The notes beneath the pieces are model-generated. The model made no database searches, was not told where the DNA came from, and saw only the letters and a program-made list of their open reading frames with translations. Below are positions 61,025-64,000 of a DNA stretch of 64,000 nt, in pieces. How positions within the stretch are numbered: the stretch's first letter is position 1; the number at the start of each line of letters is the position of its first letter. Origin of the DNA: Ideonella sp. (GTDB lineage: Bacteria; Pseudomonadota; Gammaproteobacteria; Burkholderiales; Burkholderiaceae_C); the NCBI GenBank assembly GCA_015075165.1, contig JABTUY010000010.1:43385-107384 (forward strand), written 5' to 3'. Both the position numbers and the translations under genes were made by a program.

Positions 61025-61999
61025 ATGAAGGCAGCTCGCTATACCCTCACGCACGTGCTGCAGGGCCTGGCCCTGGTGATGGCCGTGGTGGTGCTGAACT
61101 TCCTGCTGGTGCACATGGCGCCGGGCGACCCGGTGGAGACCATCGCCGGCGCCAGCGGCGGCATGTCCGACGAGCTGAAGGCGCAGTTGCGCGCCGACTA
61201 CGGGCTCGACAAACCACTGCTGACGCAACTGGGCGTCTACCTCGGCAAGGTGGCGCGCGGCGACCTGGGTTTCTCGTACTTCTTCAACCTGCCGGTGACC
61301 GCGCTGATCCTCGAGCGCGTGCCGGCGACGCTGCTGCTGGTGCTGAGCGCCGTGCTCGGCGCGTTCGTGCTCGGCACCGCGCTCGGCGTGCTGGCCTCGC
61401 GCAAGCCCAACGGCTGGCTGTCGCAGCTCGTCACCGTGCTGTCGCTGGTGGGGTTCTCGGCGCCGGTGTTCTGGACCGGCATCCTGCTGGTCATCCTGTT
61501 CGCATCGGCGTTGCCGATCTTCCCGGTGGCCGGCATGCGGGCGGCGGACTCCACCGCCAGCGGCCTCGCCGGCGTGCCCGACGTGCTGCACCACCTGGTG
61601 CTGCCGGCGTTCACGCTGGCGATCGTCTACCTCGCGCAGTACAGCCGGCTGTCACGCGCGTCGATGCTCGATGTGCTCGGTTCGGACTTCATCCGCACCG
61701 CGCGCGCCAAGGGGCTGGCCGACCGCGTGGTGCTGTACAAGCACGCGCTGCGCAACGCGGTGCTGCCGGTGGTGACGGTGCTCGGGCTGCAGTTCGGCAA
61801 CGTGCTGGCCGGCGCGATCCTGGTCGAAACGGTCTTCAACTGGCCGGGCCTGGGCCGGCTGGCGTTCGACTCGGTGCTGCGGCGCGACTACCCGACGATC
61901 CTGGGCGTGCTGCTGTTCTCGTCGATCGTCGTCGTCGTGATGAACCTGGTCACCGACCTGTGCTACCGGTTGATCGATCCGAGGATCAAGACCGCATGA
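61025..61999 (+). CDS. dppB: DppB-type ABC permease
   Basis: A 324-residue permease: YTLTHVLQGLALVMAVVVLNFLLVHMAPGDPVETIAGASGGMSDELKAQLRADYGLDKPLLTQLGVYLGKVARGDLGFSYF and EAA loop DFIRTARAKGLADRVVLYKHALRNAVLPVVTVLGLQFGNVLAGAILVETVFNWPGLGRL. Six TM helices. The stop overlaps the next gene's ATG. Confidence 0.93.
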   Translation: MKAARYTLTHVLQGLALVMAVVVLNFLLVHMAPGDPVETIAGASGGMSDELKAQLRADYGLDKPLLTQLGVYLGKVARGDLGFSYFFNLPVTALILERVPATLLLVLSAVLGAFVLGTALGVLASRKPNGWLSQLVTVLSLVGFSAPVFWTGILLVILFASALPIFPVAGMRAADSTASGLAGVPDVLHHLVLPAFTLAIVYLAQYSRLSRASMLDVLGSDFIRTARAKGLADRVVLYKHALRNAVLPVVTVLGLQFGNVLAGAILVETVFNWPGLGRLAFDSVLRRDYPTILGVLLFSSIVVVVMNLVTDLCYRLIDPRIKTA

Positions 62000-62891
62000 A
62001 CCGCAGCGCCACCACGGCGACGTCCGGCTTGCCGGCCCGCGCGCCGAAGGCCGAAGGCCCATGGGCCGAAGCCGCGCGCATGTTCGCGCGCAACCCGTCG
62101 GCGATCGTCGGCTGCGTGCTGCTCGCGCTGGTGCTGCTGGTGGCGATCGTCGGGCCGTGGGTCTACCCGGCCGATCCTTTCGAGATCGCCGCCGCGCCGA
62201 TGACGCCGCCGTTGTCCGAAGAGGCCTGGCTCGGTGCCGACTACTTGGGCCGCGACGTGCTGATCACCATCGTCTACGGCGGCCGTGCGACGCTGCTGGT
62301 CGGCGCGGTGGCGGCGCTGCTGTCGGTGCTGATCGGTATCACGGTCGGAGCGCTGGCCGGCTTCTACGGCGGCCGCGTCGACCGCATCCTGATGCGCATC
62401 ACCGAGTTCTTCCAGGTGCTGCCGGCGCTGCTGTTCGCGATGGTGCTGGTGACGCTGTTCTCGCCGACGCTGCTGACCGTCACGCTGGCCATCGGCGTGG
62501 TCAGCTGGACTGGCACCGCGCGGCTGACGCGGGCCGAGTTCATGAAGGTGCGCAACCTCGAATACGTGCGCGCCGAGCGCGCGATCGGCGCACGCAATGC
62601 GCGCCTGATCTGGAAGGTGATCCTGCCCAACGCGCTGCCGCCGCTGATCGTGTCGGCAACGCTGGCGGTCGGCGCCGCGATCCTGTTCGAGGCCGGCTTG
62701 TCGTTCCTCGGCCTCGGCGACCCCAACCAGATGAGCTGGGGCCTGATGATCGGCTCGAGCCGGCAGTACATCCTGACCAGCTGGTGGGCGGTGGCGTTCC
62801 CCGGCGCCGCGATCTTCGTCACCGTGCTGGCGGTCAGCCTGATCGGCGACGGCCTGAACGACGCGCTCAATCCGAAGCTGAGGGAGCGCTG

Positions 62892-62892
<1 letters not shown>
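61996..62892 (+). CDS. dppC: DppC-type ABC permease
   Basis: A 298-residue permease starting at an ATGA overlap with dppB. MFARNPSAIVGCVLLALVLLVAIVGPWVYPADPFEIAAAPMTPPLSEEAWLGADYLGRDVLITIVYGGRATLLVG and FEAGLSFLGLGDPNQMSWGLMIGSSRQYILTSWWAVAFPGAAIFVTVLAVSLIGDGLNDALNPKLRER identify the family. Overlaps the next gene by one base. Confidence 0.93.
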
Positions 62893-63877
<985 letters not shown>

Positions 63878-63881
<4 letters not shown>

Positions 63882-64000
63882 CGGCGCCGCTGCTGGAGGC
63901 GCGCGCGCTGCGCAAGGTCTACCGCCTGCCGCGCGCGCAGCTGCTGCAGGCGGCGCCGGAACTGGTCGCGCTCGAGGGCCTGGACTTCATCTTGCCGGCC
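63878..64000 (+). CDS. dppF: DppF-type ABC ATPase, N-terminal part
   Basis: ATG 63878 overlaps the preceding stop (ATGA). The 41 visible residues (MTAPLLEARALRKVYRLPRAQLLQAAPELVALEGLDFILPA) are the usual start of the second ATPase of peptide ABC transporters. The gene is cut by the window edge. Confidence 0.8.

Overview
The window is very GC-rich and most coding strands show strong G/C third-position bias. The housekeeping order yebC-purD-hemF-nadD-rsfS-rlmH-maf-rng, together with TRAP transporters and a Bug-type receptor remnant, points to a betaproteobacterium of the order Burkholderiales, probably the Rubrivivax/Leptothrix/Methylibium side. This placement is inferred from gene content, not from a search. 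No rRNA or tRNA gene and no CRISPR array was seen.

Layout. 0-6.6 kb: cell-envelope proteins (a glycine-zipper lipoprotein and a paralogue-tailed secreted protein), a HerA-like ATPase, small secreted proteins and a large BTAD-type regulator. 6.6-13.7 kb: the conserved housekeeping run from yebC to rng. 13.67-25.83 kb: a 12-kb integrative island inserted in the 3' end of rng. The last codons of rng recur at the far end, with a tyrosine integrase just inside the left end and 12-bp-spaced arm-type repeats at both ends. Its cargo is largely defence-like: an RHH regulator plus DNA methyltransferase facing a GHKL ATPase with a small partner, a broken second recombinase, and a RloA-RloB-NYN/LOTUS operon.

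26.2-52 kb: a C2-sulfonate dissimilation locus. A MocR/TauR-type regulator, a TRAP transporter with a SulP carrier, and a TauX/TauY-like taurine dehydrogenase form a taurine arm. An IclR regulator, a GMC dehydrogenase and a second TRAP transporter match an isethionate arm (IseR-IseJ-IseKLM). Both arms lead to sulfoacetaldehyde. Xsc then gives acetyl phosphate plus sulfite, Pta makes acetyl-CoA, and a SoeABC-type molybdoenzyme oxidises sulfite to sulfate. A CobS/CobT-like AAA+/VWA pair diverges from xsc, and a VapBC pair sits between the blocks. Paired CTGG half-sites at an exact 23-bp period precede tauX, tauY, the cobS-like gene, xsc and a distant peptide-type ABC operon. They look like one TauR-type regulon.

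52-64 kb: a LysR - acyl-CoA dehydrogenase - truncated Bug receptor - family III CoA-transferase module, a taurine/sulfonate/nitrate-type ABC transporter, and a dipeptide-type ABC transporter that runs off the right edge. Functional names in the sulfonate locus rest on family recognition plus gene order. Substrates of the transporters were not demonstrated.
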